Assembly (NCBI RefSeq): GCF_918797505.1
Contig: NC_092793.1
Location: 76,319,912 to 76,383,911, forward strand
Direction of reading: 5' to 3'
Origin: Bemisia tabaci
Lineage: Eukaryota > Arthropoda > Insecta > Hemiptera > Aleyrodidae
DNA length: 64,000 nt
The translations under genes were made by a program, and so were the position numbers. Positions 63,197 to 64,000 of this stretch are shown here, piece after piece. Each line of letters opens with the position of its first letter. Position 1 is the first letter of the stretch. The notes beneath the pieces were generated by a model. It was not told the origin of the DNA and made no database searches. It saw nothing but the letters and a program-made list of their open reading frames with translations.

Positions 63197-64000
63197 GATA
63201 CAACGTATGTGTTAGGCTCCCGACTGGATTCGGCAAAACAGCAATTTTTGTTGTCCCATTTATGATCCGACAATCGATCGTTGTAATTGTTATTCCGTTA
63301 ATTGCTTTATTAGTGGATACTTTCAATAAATTATCGGAAAAAGTTAGGGTAATTAACCTAAGAGAAACTGTTCTATCGGAATTAGTTATCGCAAATTTAC
63401 ATGAAGAGTTGCGTACGGGTAGTTCATTATTTTTTTTGGTCACACCGGAAAAGTTGCATTTCCTTTATTCCTTTGAAGTGTTTATCCATAATTGCAACAG
63501 GGACGTGTGCTTCGTTTTCGAAGAAGCCCATTGCACGCCCACGTGGGGCTTAGAATTTCGGGGAAAATTGCTCGAGGCGCCGCGATTTATTCTCGATCAC
63601 CCGCAGAGACAGACTATTGTTGTCTCTGCGACGTTATCGGATGTAGACCTCACCTTTATTGAAGGAATCCTGTCAATTGACATAGAGCGTATGATAAGTT
63701 TTCTAGCACCGCGGCCAAACATTAAAATTGAAGTCCATCTAATTAATGATGTGACTGCCGCTCCATCCCTCCGCCAATTACTTAAGGATGAACATTTAAT
63801 TGTTGCAATGCTAAATCATTTTTTTCAAAATGATAACCACGTTATCGTATTTCTTGAGAATCGAAAAGGAATAGAATTATTATCGAATTATGCAAATCGA
63901 GGCGGAATAAGAAGTACTTTTATCCATAGTAGAACGAATGACGCTGATAAAGAAGAGAGACTCACCATGTGGCGCAATAGTGAGGTGGCTGTTTTATTCG
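63197..64000 (+). CDS. RecQ-like SF2 DNA helicase, internal exon, runs off right edge
   Basis: An uninterrupted frame of 267 codons follows an acceptor-like TTTTTTTAG. It starts with 2 nt of a split Gly codon and is still open at 64000. Motifs in order: I PTGFGKT (about 63218), Ia VIPLIALLVD, II FEEAHC (63517-63534), TWGLEFR (RecQ: WGHDFR), III SATLSD (about 63623), IV-like HVIVFLENRKGIELL, then FIHSRTNDADKEERLTMWRN. The HC after EEA and the WG-F signature place it near RecQ/telomere-linked helicases. It would unwind DNA using ATP. The motif II aspartate is replaced by glutamate (EEAH), which is odd. Unlike the neighbouring relics it is intact. Given its surroundings it may belong to a transposon, but a host RecQ-like gene is possible. 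The N-terminal part and the RQC region are not in view. Confidence 0.85.

Overview
The window looks like a stretch of a TE-rich arthropod genome, most likely a hemipteran insect (whitefly-like; this is an inference from repeat style and gene content, not proven). It shows GT-AG introns with phase-1 domain boundaries, AT-rich introns, long A-tracts, piggyBac, Copia, hAT, pogo, P-like, MULE and PIF/ISL2EU-type relics, a tRNA-derived SINE and many palindromic MITEs. There is nothing prokaryotic: no operons, no Shine-Dalgarno context, no CRISPR array.

The backbone is one host gene on the minus strand. Sixteen exons between 50778 and 1932 join with fully consistent splice phases into about 1,135 codons ending in a stop. 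They encode eight Ig-like domains, one fibronectin type III domain, a single transmembrane helix and a cytoplasmic tail of about 210 residues ending in a proline-rich segment. The order of domains, and motifs such as the Ig cores and the PGFDGG of the FN3 domain, match the nephrin family (vertebrate nephrin, insect Sticks-and-stones/Hibris). The signal peptide and first Ig domain should lie to the right of the window or in an exon I could not see. Introns are strongly inflated by repeats; several exons are shorter than 160 bp and only become visible by following splice sites and phase.

Region by region: 1-4.6 kb holds the 3' end of the gene and the tail exons. 4.85-8.7 kb is a piggyBac element with an intact transposase. 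8.9-14.1 kb holds a 253-bp MITE, two tandem-repeat fields (one a 130-bp satellite) and remnants of a C2H2 zinc-finger repeat protein. 14.6-25.5 kb holds the TM, FN3 and Ig exons with MITEs and a rearranged LINE tail between them. 25.9-31.1 kb is a graveyard of coding fragments (C2H2-family core, hAT, an unnamed two-part invertebrate repeat protein, FLYWCH/MULE, P-like). 33-35 kb holds another Ig exon and three MITEs. 35350-41077 is a complete Copia LTR retrotransposon with identical LTRs, an intact gag-pol and an extra small membrane-protein ORF. 41.1-50.8 kb holds the upstream Ig exons with a HECT fragment, a DDE fragment and a SINE. 50.8-63.2 kb is almost entirely repeats (pogo relic, MITEs, a second array of the 130-bp satellite). 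At 63197 a RecQ-like helicase exon opens and runs off the right edge.

The most notable items are the 79-codon membrane ORF and unusual LTR termini of the young Copia element, an FN3/Ig exon closely sandwiched between two palindromic MITEs, a MITE nested in another that reveals its exact ends, a MITE carrying three tandem hairpins, and the helicase exon with EEAH in place of DEAH.
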